The position numbers were made by a program, and so were the translations under genes. From positions 1 to 32,156 of the forward strand of contig NZ_JAURWM010000094.1 in NCBI RefSeq assembly GCF_030654915.1: a DNA stretch of 32,156 bases, read 5' to 3'. Positions 1 through 7,671 of the stretch are shown here, piece after piece. The DNA comes from Phenylobacterium sp. (GTDB lineage: Bacteria > Pseudomonadota > Alphaproteobacteria > Caulobacterales > Caulobacteraceae). Each line of letters begins with the position of its first letter. The stretch's first letter is position 1. A model generated the notes under the pieces. That model did not search any database. It was given only the letters and a program-made list of their open reading frames with translations, and had not been told where the DNA came from.

Positions 1-320
1 CGCTTCCGTCTCAGACCTCCTTGTTCTCTCTTTGTTCGGGGATGTGTGGAGCGCGTTGAGCATGACCGAGCAGCTGCGCCTCGATGTCCCCTGGCCTCCG
101 AGGGCGGCTCGGCAAGTCGTGTTCTTCGCGATCATCCCTGACGCGGTCGATGGTGCGCGGCTCACCACGCTTGGAAAGCAAATCGGCCCCGCACGCCATA
201 GCCGAAAAAATACACGCGCCACGATTGACGGCGCCTTGCTCGACCTAGCTTAGCGACACCGGCGCGGTTCACGCCTCCACGGCCAACCTGCGAATCACCT
301 GGTAGCCGTCCGGCGGCGGG
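1..320. other. Stretch with no supported gene
   Basis: No convincing gene is visible here. Short open frames exist on both strands (62 and 73 codons) but they overlap each other, have no recognisable motif and have no clear ribosome binding site. The segment lies downstream of the minus-strand small gene ending at 321. It may hold the 3' end or promoter of something outside the window. Confidence 0.4.
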
Positions 321-617
321 TTAGTGCTCGATAACCTGCGCAGACGGATAGGCGGCGGCCAGGTCATCGTGTTCGGCCGTGCGGATCGCACGCGCGACGT
401 TGAGGCGGGTGTAGACCTGGGCTTCCGGCGGCTCGGTCGGAGCCATCAGCCGCGACAGATCGTTGGATTTCCCAAGCGTGCTAACGGTTACCTTCCCATC
501 TTCGATGGTGACCAACGCGAAATTGCCCGCGATCGGGAGATGGTCGCCAGCCACGGCTCGGCGGCGGAAACGGTAGGTCGCGCCGGAGGCTCCGGTCAGA
601 TCAATGAAGTCGTTCAT
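321..617 (-). CDS. Small conserved-looking hypothetical protein
   Basis: This encodes about 98 residues from ATG at 617. A GTG at 626 would add three residues, and neither start has a good Shine-Dalgarno sequence. The protein is soluble, with no signal peptide or membrane segment. It begins with a short beta-rich stretch (DFIDLTG, YRFRR, FALVTIEDGKVTVSTLG) followed by a more helical, acidic C-terminus. I do not recognise the family. The balanced composition and codon pattern like its neighbours argue that it is real. It lies downstream of pepA on the same strand, separated by a strong stem-loop at 723-758, so it may be a separate transcript. Confidence 0.6.
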   Translation of the reverse strand: MNDFIDLTGASGATYRFRRRAVAGDHLPIAGNFALVTIEDGKVTVSTLGKSNDLSRLMAPTEPPEAQVYTRLNVARAIRTAEHDDLAAAYPSAQVIEH

Positions 618-722
618 GCCATTCACTTAAACACCGCCCACGTCGCGGACCGAAGGGGACCATAGAGCGTAAGGTGGCGGCGATAGGGCGGAACGTCGCA
701 AAGAGCCAGATGGTGCACATCT

Positions 723-758
723 CTTTCTCGCCTGCGGCGCGCCGGGCAGGCGAGAAGG
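723..758 (-). terminator. Strong stem-loop after pepA
   Basis: TTCTCGCCTG at 725-734 pairs perfectly with CAGGCGAGAA at 747-756. One G-C and one G-U pair extend the stem outward, and the 12-base loop can itself fold (CGG/CCG). It sits about 40 bases past the pepA stop. There is no clear U-run, so it is either an atypical terminator or a 3'-end stabilising structure. Confidence 0.5.
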
Positions 759-797
759 TGACGCATTGAGACCTCGCCGCGAGGTATTTTCTTCGTC

Positions 798-2291
798 CTA
801 GGCGGCGCGCGAGCGGGCCAGCAGGAACTCCGAAAGCAGCGGCACGGGCCGGCCCGTCGAGCCCTTGGCGTCGCCGGAGGTCGAGGCGGTGCCGGCGACA
901 TCCAGGTGGGCCCATTTGTACGCCTTGGTGTAGCGCGCGAGGAAGCAGGCCGCCGTGACCGATCCCGCAGCGGGACCGCCCAGATTGCTCATATCGGCGA
1001 AGTTGCTCTTCAACTGCACCTGATAGTCGTCCCACAGCGGGAGCTGCCAGGCGCGGTCGCCGGAGTCGCCGCCGCTCTTCAGTAGTTCGGCCGCCAACGG
1101 CTCGTCGTTGGCGAACAGGCCGCTGGCATGGCTGCCCAGGGCGACGACGCAGGCGCCGGTCAAGGTTGCGATGTCCACGACGCAGGCCGGGTCGAAACGC
1201 TCGGCGTAGGTCAGAGCGTCGCAGAGGATCAGGCGGCCCTCGGCGTCGGTGTTGAGGATTTCGATCGTCTGACCCGACATCGAAGTGACGACATCGCCCG
1301 GACGCGCGGCGTTGCCGCCTGGCATGTTCTCCACCGCCGGCACGATGCCGGTGACGTTGATGGGCAGGCCGAGGCGGGCGATGGTCTTGATGACACCGAA
1401 CACGCTGCCAGCGCCGCTCATGTCGTACTTCATCTCGTCGAGCAGGGCGGCGGGCTTCAGCGAGACGCCGCCCGTGTCGAATGTGACGCCCTTGCCAACC
1501 AGCACGACGGGCTTGGCGCCAGCCGGGCCGCCGCGATAGTGCATCACCACCAGCTTGCATGGGGAGTAGGACGCGCGGCCCACCGCCAGCAGCGACCACA
1601 TTCCGAGCTTTTCAAGATCGGCGCGCTCGAGGATGTCGACCTCGAAGCCGAACTCCTTGCCTAGCGCCTGGCCGGTCTCGGCCAGATAGCCCGGATTGCA
1701 GACGTTAGGGGGGAGGTTCCCCAGATCCTTAGCGAGCGCCATGCCCTCGGCGATAGCCGTGCCTTCGCGGATGGCGGTTTTAAGGTCTTCGCTAGTCGGC
1801 GCGTCGATCAGCAAACCGATCTCGTCAGCGCCAGGCGGCCTGGGCGCATCGCGCCGCTTGCCGGGCGCATCGAAGCGATAGGCCCCGTCGGCGAGGATGC
1901 GGGTGGCGTGACGCAGGCGCCATTCCGCCGAGCGGCCCGCGGGGGCCAGGTCTGAGAGGACGACGCAGGCCTGCGTCGCGACGCTGGCGGCCAGGACTTT
2001 CGCCGCGCCGGCCAGAGCGTCCCGGAACGCCTTCTCGGACAGGGCTTGGTTCTTGCCCAGGCTCACGATCAGCAGCCGTTCGGCGGCGATGCCGGGCGGT
2101 CCGTGAAGAACCAGGGGCGCGCCGGCCTCCTGGCCGATTTCACCGAGCTTGATGAGGGATGCGAGCCGGCCGCCTAGGGCGCCATCAAGCAGTTTGGCGG
2201 CCGGAGGGAGCGCGCCGTCGGCGAAGACGCCGATCACCAGCGTGCCGGTTTGAATCGTTTCGGGCGATCCGCTCACCAAGGTGATGTTCAT
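798..2291 (-). CDS. pepA: Leucyl aminopeptidase (M17 family)
   Basis: This is a cytosolic two-metal aminopeptidase that removes N-terminal residues from peptides. It has 497 residues, normal for the family. The N-terminal macro-like domain covers roughly residues 1-165 and the catalytic domain the rest. Metal and catalytic residues are all visible: K267 and D272 in GKGVTFDTGG, K279, D290 in MKYDMSGAG, then D349, E351 and R353 in the signature NTDAEGRL. ATG at 2291 has GGAG about seven bases upstream. The gene follows the AbgT-type transporter gene by 45 bases on the same strand and is probably co-transcribed. That suggests hydrolysis of imported peptide-like substrates, although general peptide turnover is equally likely. 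Family assignment is secure; the exact substrate is inference. Confidence 0.96.
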   Translation of the reverse strand: MNITLVSGSPETIQTGTLVIGVFADGALPPAAKLLDGALGGRLASLIKLGEIGQEAGAPLVLHGPPGIAAERLLIVSLGKNQALSEKAFRDALAGAAKVLAASVATQACVVLSDLAPAGRSAEWRLRHATRILADGAYRFDAPGKRRDAPRPPGADEIGLLIDAPTSEDLKTAIREGTAIAEGMALAKDLGNLPPNVCNPGYLAETGQALGKEFGFEVDILERADLEKLGMWSLLAVGRASYSPCKLVVMHYRGGPAGAKPVVLVGKGVTFDTGGVSLKPAALLDEMKYDMSGAGSVFGVIKTIARLGLPINVTGIVPAVENMPGGNAARPGDVVTSMSGQTIEILNTDAEGRLILCDALTYAERFDPACVVDIATLTGACVVALGSHASGLFANDEPLAAELLKSGGDSGDRAWQLPLWDDYQVQLKSNFADMSNLGGPAAGSVTAACFLARYTKAYKWAHLDVAGTASTSGDAKGSTGRPVPLLSEFLLARSRAA

Positions 2292-2336
2292 CGGTTTCTC
2301 CGGTGGAAGAGGTGTTGAATACCTGTCTTGCGGGGA

Positions 2337-3875
2337 TCAGTTCACGCCCCACGGCAGGCCCAGGATCTGCCAGCCGGCGAGCAGGAGGGTCCAGGTCAAG
2401 GCGATGGCCACGACATAGGGCAGCATCAGCGCGATGATGGTGCCGACCCCGGCCTCCTTCTGATAGCGCTGGGCGAAGACGACGATCATCGCGAAGTAGG
2501 CGTTGAGCGGGGTCACCGCGTTCATCGGCGAGTCGCCGACTCGGTAGGCGGCCAGCACGGCTTCGGGCGACATGTTGAGCTTCATCAGCAGCGGCACGAA
2601 GATCGGCGCGAAGATCGCCCACTTCGGGATCGCCCCGGTGATGATCAGGTCGAGGATCATCACCACCACGACGAAGCCGATCAGCAGCCAGAGCGCATCG
2701 ACGTCGGCCTGGGTGAGGATGTCGGCGAGGGACACCGCGGCCAGGGTGGCCATGTTGGTGTACTCGAAATAGGCCAGGAACTGGCTGATGATCAGCAGGA
2801 GGAAGATCAGGCCCGCCAGGCTGGCGATGGCCTGGGTCATGGCGTCGATGACGTCGTTGACGCCGGTCATCGTCTTGGCACCGTAGCCGTAGCCGACCCC
2901 CATGGCCATGAAGACCAGGGCGATCACCACGATCAGGCTGTTCATGAACGGGGAGTTGCCGACCAGGGCGTCGGTCACCGGGTCCCGCAGCGGGGCGCCT
3001 GACGGCACGGTTAGCAGGGCCAGGAAGATGCCGACCGCGATCAGGGCGAAGGTCGCGAACTTTAGGCCGCGCTTTTCTTCCGGCGCCAGGGTCGCGCTGG
3101 CGACTTCTTCATCGACCTCGCCCCAGTGCCCAAGCCGGGGCTCGACCACCTTCTCGGTGACGATGGCGACGACGACGGTCAGCAGGACGACCGAGGCGAT
3201 CGAGAACCAGATGTTGGCCGCCAGGCCGATCGAGATGGCCGGGTTCATCAGGTGGATGGCGTCGTTGGTGATCTCGGTCAGGATGCCGTCGAGGGGAACG
3301 ATCAGGATGTTCACGCCGAACGCGCCGGCGACCGCGGCGAAGGCGGCCGCGAGGCCCGCGAGCGGGTGCCTGCCGACGCTCATGAAGGCCGCCGCGGCCA
3401 GGGGAATGAGGACCAGGTACCCCGCGTCAGCCGCGATGCTCGACAGGATGCCGACGAACACCAAGATATAGGTAAGGGCCTTGCGGGGGGCGACGATGAC
3501 CAGTTGCCGGATCAGGGCCTTGATCAGGCCCGCGGACTCCGCGACCCCGACGCCGACCATGGCGACGATGATGACACCCACCGCGTTGAAATTCATGAAG
3601 TTCTGGACGACGCCCGTGAACATGAAGCGGATGCCGTCCGAGGTCAGCAGGCTCCTGGCCATCGCCGCCGCGTTCTCGACCTCATGTGTCTCGGGGTTGA
3701 TGACCTGATAGGTCACGCTCGCGCCCATCAAGTACAATATGTGCGATAGGGCGATGACGATCGCGATCAGGATCAGGAAGATGACCGCAGGGTGGGGAAC
3801 CCTGTTTCCTACCTTCTCAATGGTGTCGAGAAAGCGTTGTGTCGTTGACCTTGGCGCGATAGCCGGTTGGTTCAC
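2337..3875 (-). CDS. AbgT-family transporter
   Basis: This is an inner-membrane protein of about 512 residues. It is rich in hydrophobic helices from about residue 28 to the C-terminus and resembles the AbgT family (p-aminobenzoyl-glutamate uptake; some members export sulfonamides). Family-like stretches include the N-terminal VGNRVPHPAVIFL, SSIAADAGYLVLIPL, and GDSPMNAVTPLNAYF near the C-terminus. I prefer GTG at 3875 because AAGGA lies eight bases upstream; the ATG at 3884 would touch that same Shine-Dalgarno sequence. It is followed 45 bases later by pepA, which fits import and cleavage of an acyl-glutamate or dipeptide-like compound. The substrate cannot be read from sequence. Confidence 0.92.
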   Translation of the reverse strand: MNQPAIAPRSTTQRFLDTIEKVGNRVPHPAVIFLILIAIVIALSHILYLMGASVTYQVINPETHEVENAAAMARSLLTSDGIRFMFTGVVQNFMNFNAVGVIIVAMVGVGVAESAGLIKALIRQLVIVAPRKALTYILVFVGILSSIAADAGYLVLIPLAAAAFMSVGRHPLAGLAAAFAAVAGAFGVNILIVPLDGILTEITNDAIHLMNPAISIGLAANIWFSIASVVLLTVVVAIVTEKVVEPRLGHWGEVDEEVASATLAPEEKRGLKFATFALIAVGIFLALLTVPSGAPLRDPVTDALVGNSPFMNSLIVVIALVFMAMGVGYGYGAKTMTGVNDVIDAMTQAIASLAGLIFLLLIISQFLAYFEYTNMATLAAVSLADILTQADVDALWLLIGFVVVVMILDLIITGAIPKWAIFAPIFVPLLMKLNMSPEAVLAAYRVGDSPMNAVTPLNAYFAMIVVFAQRYQKEAGVGTIIALMLPYVVAIALTWTLLLAGWQILGLPWGVN

Positions 3876-3916
3876 GAGTCTCATCCTTCAGAATTCTGCT
3901 CGGCCGACAACCTGTG

Positions 3917-3936
3917 TCAGGCGGAAAAACCGCTGA
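3917..3936. promoter_or_regulatory. Inverted repeat upstream of the AbgT-type gene
   Basis: TCA-g-GCGG at 3917-3924 and CCGCTGA at 3930-3936 are complementary apart from one bulged G, with a five-A loop. It lies 41-61 bases upstream of the preferred start in a locally AT-rich gap. It could be an operator or a leader hairpin. The short stem makes chance possible. Confidence 0.25.
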
Positions 3937-4031
3937 CGCTGTCTGTAATATGAACGCCTAGTGACTTGAGATGTAAAACTAATACTTGTTGAAACGAGGA
4001 ACGTGCTGGGGCGTCGTCGATGGGATTCCCA

Positions 4032-5843
4032 TCAGAACCTCCAGATCAGCGGCACGTAGAAGATGGCGATGATGAAGAACCAGATCAGCAGCGGCAGACC
4101 GAGCTTCCAGTAGTCGCTGAATTTGTAGCCGCCGGGCGCCATGACCATGAGATTGGTCGGGGTGGCGATCGGGGTCAGGAAGGCCGCGGCCGCGGCGACC
4201 CCGACGCTCATCAGCACCGGCCGGGGTGAGATGCCCATGCCCTGGGCCGCCGCCAACGCGATCGGGATCACGATCAAGGCGGTGGCCGTGTTGCTGATCA
4301 ACTGGCCAAGGACCGCCGTCAGGATGAAGAGCCCCGCCAGCAGGAAGATGGGGGCGGAGTCTCCGACCATGCTGACCAGCCCGTCAGCGAGCAAGGCCGC
4401 GGCCCCGGTCTCGTACATGGCGGTCGAGAGCGGCATCATCGCGCCGACCAGGATCACGGTCGTCCAGTTAATCGACCGGAACGACTGCTCCACCGTCAGG
4501 ACCCCGGTCAGGATCATGGCGCCGGCCGCCAAGAGCCCGGCGATGACCGGGGGCACTATGCCGGTCGCCAGCATGACCACCATCGCCAGAAGGATCACGA
4601 CCGTCTGCTTGGCGCCGGCGCTCAGCGGCACGGCCTGCCGGCGAACGGCTTCGGGCGAGTTGACCATCAGGACGTCTGGGTCGTTGAGGTTGAGGTCCAG
4701 CGCCTTCCAGGTGCCCTGCAGCAGCAGGGTGTCCCCGGCCTCGAGAATGGTTTCGTTCGGGACCAGGTCGGTGCCACGACGCTGAACGGCCAGGACGATC
4801 AGGTCGCCGCTCTCGGTGATCATGCCCGGAAACACCGACGTGCCGATCATGCCGGAGCGGGGCGGGATGATCACCTCGGCCAGGCCGGAGTTCCGGTTGA
4901 ACAGGGTGTCCTGCAACTCCGCCGCGGCGTTCTGTTCGCGGAAGGCGAGGTGGTTCTGGGCGGCGAAGGCGACCGCCGCGTCAGGCTTGCCCCGAAGGAT
5001 AAAGAAGTCGCCCGCGGCGATGCTGGGGCCGCGCGGGGGGCTGCCGTCGTCTTGCTTGATGGCGATGAGCTGCAGTTCGGGAAATTCGCTGAGGTCCACT
5101 GACGTCAGCGGCGCGCCGGCATAGGGCGAGCTGGCGCGCACGCGCATCTGAAAGGCGTCGCTGCTGAGACCGTACTGTTCGACGAGCGTTTGAGCGTGGC
5201 TGCTGAGATCGGCCGGGATCTTGCGGCTGACGGTGTGGGGCAGCAGTTTTTCGCCGAAGAGTACGATAATCGCGATCGTGCCGAGCAAAAGGGGCACGCC
5301 CACGAGCGCGAACTCGAAAAAGCCGAAGCGGCCAAGTCCGGCGTCGTCGGCCGCGTTGGAGATCAGGACGTTGACCGGCGAACCTGTCAGGGCGAGCAGC
5401 GAGCCGGCATGAGCCGAGAAGACCAGCGGCATCAGCAGTTGTGACGGCGGTCGCTTGAGGCGCATGGCCATGACCACCACCACCGGCAGCAGCGCCGCCA
5501 CCGCGCCGTTCACGCTGATCAAGGCCGCAAGAAACGACACCAGCAGCGAGGTCAGGACCAGCAACCGCGTGCGGCTTTCCTCGCCAGCCTGGGCGATCAA
5601 CATCTGGCCTGCCCAGGTCGTCAGGCCCGTGGCCTCAAGCCCGGCGCTGACGATGAATAGGGTGGCGATAAAGATGACGGCGGGGTCGCCGAGCCCGCTA
5701 AGGGTGTCTTCCAGCGACAGGATGCCGCTCGCATAGAGCGCCAGGGCTGTGCCCATGGCGACAACGACGACGGGAAGCTTGTTCCAGACGAAGAGGACGA
5801 CCGCGACGGCGATGATCGCCGCCATGATTGAGATGTTGCTCAA
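4032..5843 (-). CDS. SLC13-family permease with two TrkA-C domains
   Basis: This is a predicted inner-membrane transporter of the SLC13/DASS (citrate-sulfate-dicarboxylate) superfamily. Membrane helices fill about the first 190 residues and the last 200. Between them are two RCK_C/TrkA-C-like cytosolic domains, seen as paired beta-rich blocks containing FFILRGKPDA and LLLQGTWKAL. The open frame runs back to ATG 5915. I prefer TTG at 5843 because AGGGG lies about nine bases upstream and the extra N-terminus (basic, proline-containing) does not look like the family. The gene lies 156 bases upstream of the AbgT-type gene on the same strand. The transported anion is not determinable. Confidence 0.88.
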   Translation of the reverse strand: MSNISIMAAIIAVAVVLFVWNKLPVVVVAMGTALALYASGILSLEDTLSGLGDPAVIFIATLFIVSAGLEATGLTTWAGQMLIAQAGEESRTRLLVLTSLLVSFLAALISVNGAVAALLPVVVVMAMRLKRPPSQLLMPLVFSAHAGSLLALTGSPVNVLISNAADDAGLGRFGFFEFALVGVPLLLGTIAIIVLFGEKLLPHTVSRKIPADLSSHAQTLVEQYGLSSDAFQMRVRASSPYAGAPLTSVDLSEFPELQLIAIKQDDGSPPRGPSIAAGDFFILRGKPDAAVAFAAQNHLAFREQNAAAELQDTLFNRNSGLAEVIIPPRSGMIGTSVFPGMITESGDLIVLAVQRRGTDLVPNETILEAGDTLLLQGTWKALDLNLNDPDVLMVNSPEAVRRQAVPLSAGAKQTVVILLAMVVMLATGIVPPVIAGLLAAGAMILTGVLTVEQSFRSINWTTVILVGAMMPLSTAMYETGAAALLADGLVSMVGDSAPIFLLAGLFILTAVLGQLISNTATALIVIPIALAAAQGMGISPRPVLMSVGVAAAAAFLTPIATPTNLMVMAPGGYKFSDYWKLGLPLLIWFFIIAIFYVPLIWRF

Positions 5844-5902
5844 AGCAGTGCGCCCCTGATGAAGCTGGGCGTCACGGCGTCGGAAAACCGAGGGGCGGAT
5901 TC

Positions 5903-5932
5903 GGGCGTGCCGCACGTGCAGGGCGTGCGCCC
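5903..5932. repeat. Direct repeat flanking a palindrome upstream of the SLC13 gene
   Basis: GGGCGTGC occurs at 5903-5910 and again at 5921-5928, flanking the perfect palindrome GCACGTGC at 5912-5919. The second copy also forms GGGC-gtgc-GCCC. The array is 60-90 bases upstream of the preferred TTG start of the SLC13 permease, where an operator would sit. G+C richness lowers the significance. Confidence 0.3.
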
Positions 5933-6101
5933 CAGGTTAGCGTTCCCGTCCGCGGTTCGCCCCGGCCTCATGCGCCACCCTCGCGACAACCACTGTCCTC
6001 GAAACGGCTCGTAAGGCGAGAGCTATCCCGGGGCACTACTTACGCATGTTGGTCGCGGCCCAGATCGGAAGTCAACAATCCAGGCGTGAATGAGGCGGCG
6101 A

Positions 6102-7529
6102 TCAGGCGCGAGTTTGGAGCGGCGTGAGGGTGAACGGAACGATGGAGCGCTCGGCTCCCGGGACGGTGAGGACCCGATCGATGGGGGGGAAGGCCCGCTG
6201 TCTGCAGGCGTCACGCTCGCAGATCCGGCAACTCACGCCGATGGGCGTGGCCTTGGCCTTCAGGTCCAGGCCGTCGGCATAGACCAGGGCGCTGGCATGC
6301 TGCACGTCGCAACCCAGGCCAAGCGCGTAGCGACGCCCGGGCTCCAGGTGCGAGCCTGACCGCTTCTCGATGCCCCAGGCCAGGCACAGGTAGCGTTCGC
6401 CATCGGGCATTTCCGCCAGCTGGATCAGCGTTTGGCCCGCCCCGCCGAGCGCTTCGTGTATGTTCCACAGCGGGCAGGTTCCGCCGAACCGGGCGAACTG
6501 GAAGCGGGTGGCGCTGTGGCGTTTGGTGATGTTTCCGGCCCGGTCGACCCGCAGGAAGTAGAACGGCACCCCGCGCGATCCGGGCCTTTGCAGGGTGCTG
6601 AGCCGGTGGCAGGTCTGCTCGAAGCTGGCCTGGAACTGCAGCGCCAGGCGGTCGATGTCGTGGCGCGTGGCCATCGCCTGAGCCCGGAAGGCTTCATAGG
6701 GCAGCAGCAGGGCGCCGGCCGCGTAGTTAGTCAGACTGATCCGCCCGATGGCTTGCGCGGCCGGACTGCGCAGGCCCGCGGCGGCCAGCTCGGTTTCAAT
6801 GATCGCGCCCAGGTCCTCGGCGACGATCTGGTAGGCCATCTGAAAGCAGCGGCTCTCGACCGGCTGCGCGGCGTTCAGGGTCAGGACGCGGGTGGCCGGA
6901 TCGAGGCGGCGGAGCAGATCGCCGGCGAAGCGGCGCTCGACCGTGACGCCGAGGGACCGTTGGAGATAGGCCTCCAGGGCGCGTTCGAGGCTCTCGCCAT
7001 CCTGACCGATACAGCTTGGCGCCAGCGCCTCGGCGGCCATGTCTAGGGCGTGCACATAGTTGTCGCAGTAGTGGAAGTAGTCCCGCACCTCTTCGTAAGG
7101 CAGCAGGGCGCTGGCGGCGACCGCCTCGTCGAGGGCGATGGCTTCTTCGGTCAGCTTCAGGCGCTCGTCCATGCGGCGATGGGCGTGATGCAGTTGCAGG
7201 TACCGGTGGGCGAAACTCGGCGATTGCTGGGCCACCTGGCGCAGTTCGGAGAGCGGGATCGGCGGAGCGCCGGCCGAGGCCTCGGCCACGGCCTCGCGCA
7301 AATCGGCCAGCAGCCGCTGGTCGTTGTCGGCGTCCAGGGTCTCGGCGGCGACTCCAAAGGTCTCGACCAAGGCGATCAGGACGCGGGAGCTGACCGGGCG
7401 TTGGTTGGCCTCGATCTGCGAGAGGTAGCTGACCGAGATTCCCAGCCGCGTCGCGCAGGCCTCCAGCTTCCAGCCGCGAGCTTCGCGCAACGCGCGGACC
7501 CGAGGGCCGACGAAGACTTTCTGGCGCAT
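6102..7529 (-). CDS. pccR: ScfR/PccR-type short-chain acyl-CoA regulator
   Basis: This is a transcriptional regulator of about 475 residues. An XRE-type helix-turn-helix lies near residues 8-62 (SVSYLSQIEANQRP). A long middle region has an IrrE/ImmA-like part, and the C-terminus carries the cysteine group C434, C437 and C442 followed by QRAFPP, as in the RamB/ScfR family. Family members sense short-chain acyl-CoA state; PccR of Rhodobacter sphaeroides controls propionyl-CoA assimilation. The gene is divergent from pccB, supporting the same role. I chose ATG 7529, because the TTG at 7544 lies inside a TTTGCAAA box that is more likely an operator. No clear Shine-Dalgarno is visible. The symbol is by family and context. 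Confidence 0.88.
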   Translation of the reverse strand: MRQKVFVGPRVRALREARGWKLEACATRLGISVSYLSQIEANQRPVSSRVLIALVETFGVAAETLDADNDQRLLADLREAVAEASAGAPPIPLSELRQVAQQSPSFAHRYLQLHHAHRRMDERLKLTEEAIALDEAVAASALLPYEEVRDYFHYCDNYVHALDMAAEALAPSCIGQDGESLERALEAYLQRSLGVTVERRFAGDLLRRLDPATRVLTLNAAQPVESRCFQMAYQIVAEDLGAIIETELAAAGLRSPAAQAIGRISLTNYAAGALLLPYEAFRAQAMATRHDIDRLALQFQASFEQTCHRLSTLQRPGSRGVPFYFLRVDRAGNITKRHSATRFQFARFGGTCPLWNIHEALGGAGQTLIQLAEMPDGERYLCLAWGIEKRSGSHLEPGRRYALGLGCDVQHASALVYADGLDLKAKATPIGVSCRICERDACRQRAFPPIDRVLTVPGAERSIVPFTLTPLQTRA

Positions 7530-7534
7530 TTCGC

Positions 7535-7545
7535 AACTTTGCAAA
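7535..7545. promoter_or_regulatory. RamB/PccR-like operator box
   Basis: The sequence AACTTTGCAAA contains the perfect palindrome TTTGCAAA (7538-7545), the core of binding sites reported for RamB and ScfR/PccR regulators. A degenerate neighbour, TTTCGCAA, lies at 7529-7536. The box ends six bases before the regulator's preferred ATG and 127 bases before pccB, so it is well placed for autoregulation and for control of pcc. Confidence 0.6.
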
Positions 7546-7571
7546 ACTGAGGGTGGCAGGCGTAAAGCTTA

Positions 7572-7621
7572 TGCACGATCTTGGTTGAATCGCACCGCAA
7601 ATCTCTGATTTCTGCACGATC
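7572..7621. repeat. Direct repeats in the pccR-pccB intergenic region
   Basis: TGCACGATC occurs at 7572-7580 and again, identically, at 7613-7621, 41 bases apart. Between them, close to the second copy, is an inverted repeat AAATC-tct-GATTT at 7599-7611. All of this sits in the 142-base divergent gap. It is a candidate binding region for a second regulator, possibly the MerR protein encoded after pccA. Confidence 0.4.
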
Positions 7622-7671
7622 CGCGTCGGAGTTGGCCGGCGCTCAACCGCCACAGTTTCACCAAAGGGCCC

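Noticed and set aside
1..320. Two opposing short open frames (62 and 73 codons)
   Set aside because: They overlap each other, lack motifs and Shine-Dalgarno signals, and open frames of this size are common by chance at high G+C.
601..1599. 332-codon minus-strand frame inside pepA
   Set aside because: Arginine-rich shadow translation of the pepA gene, which has complete catalytic motifs in its own frame.
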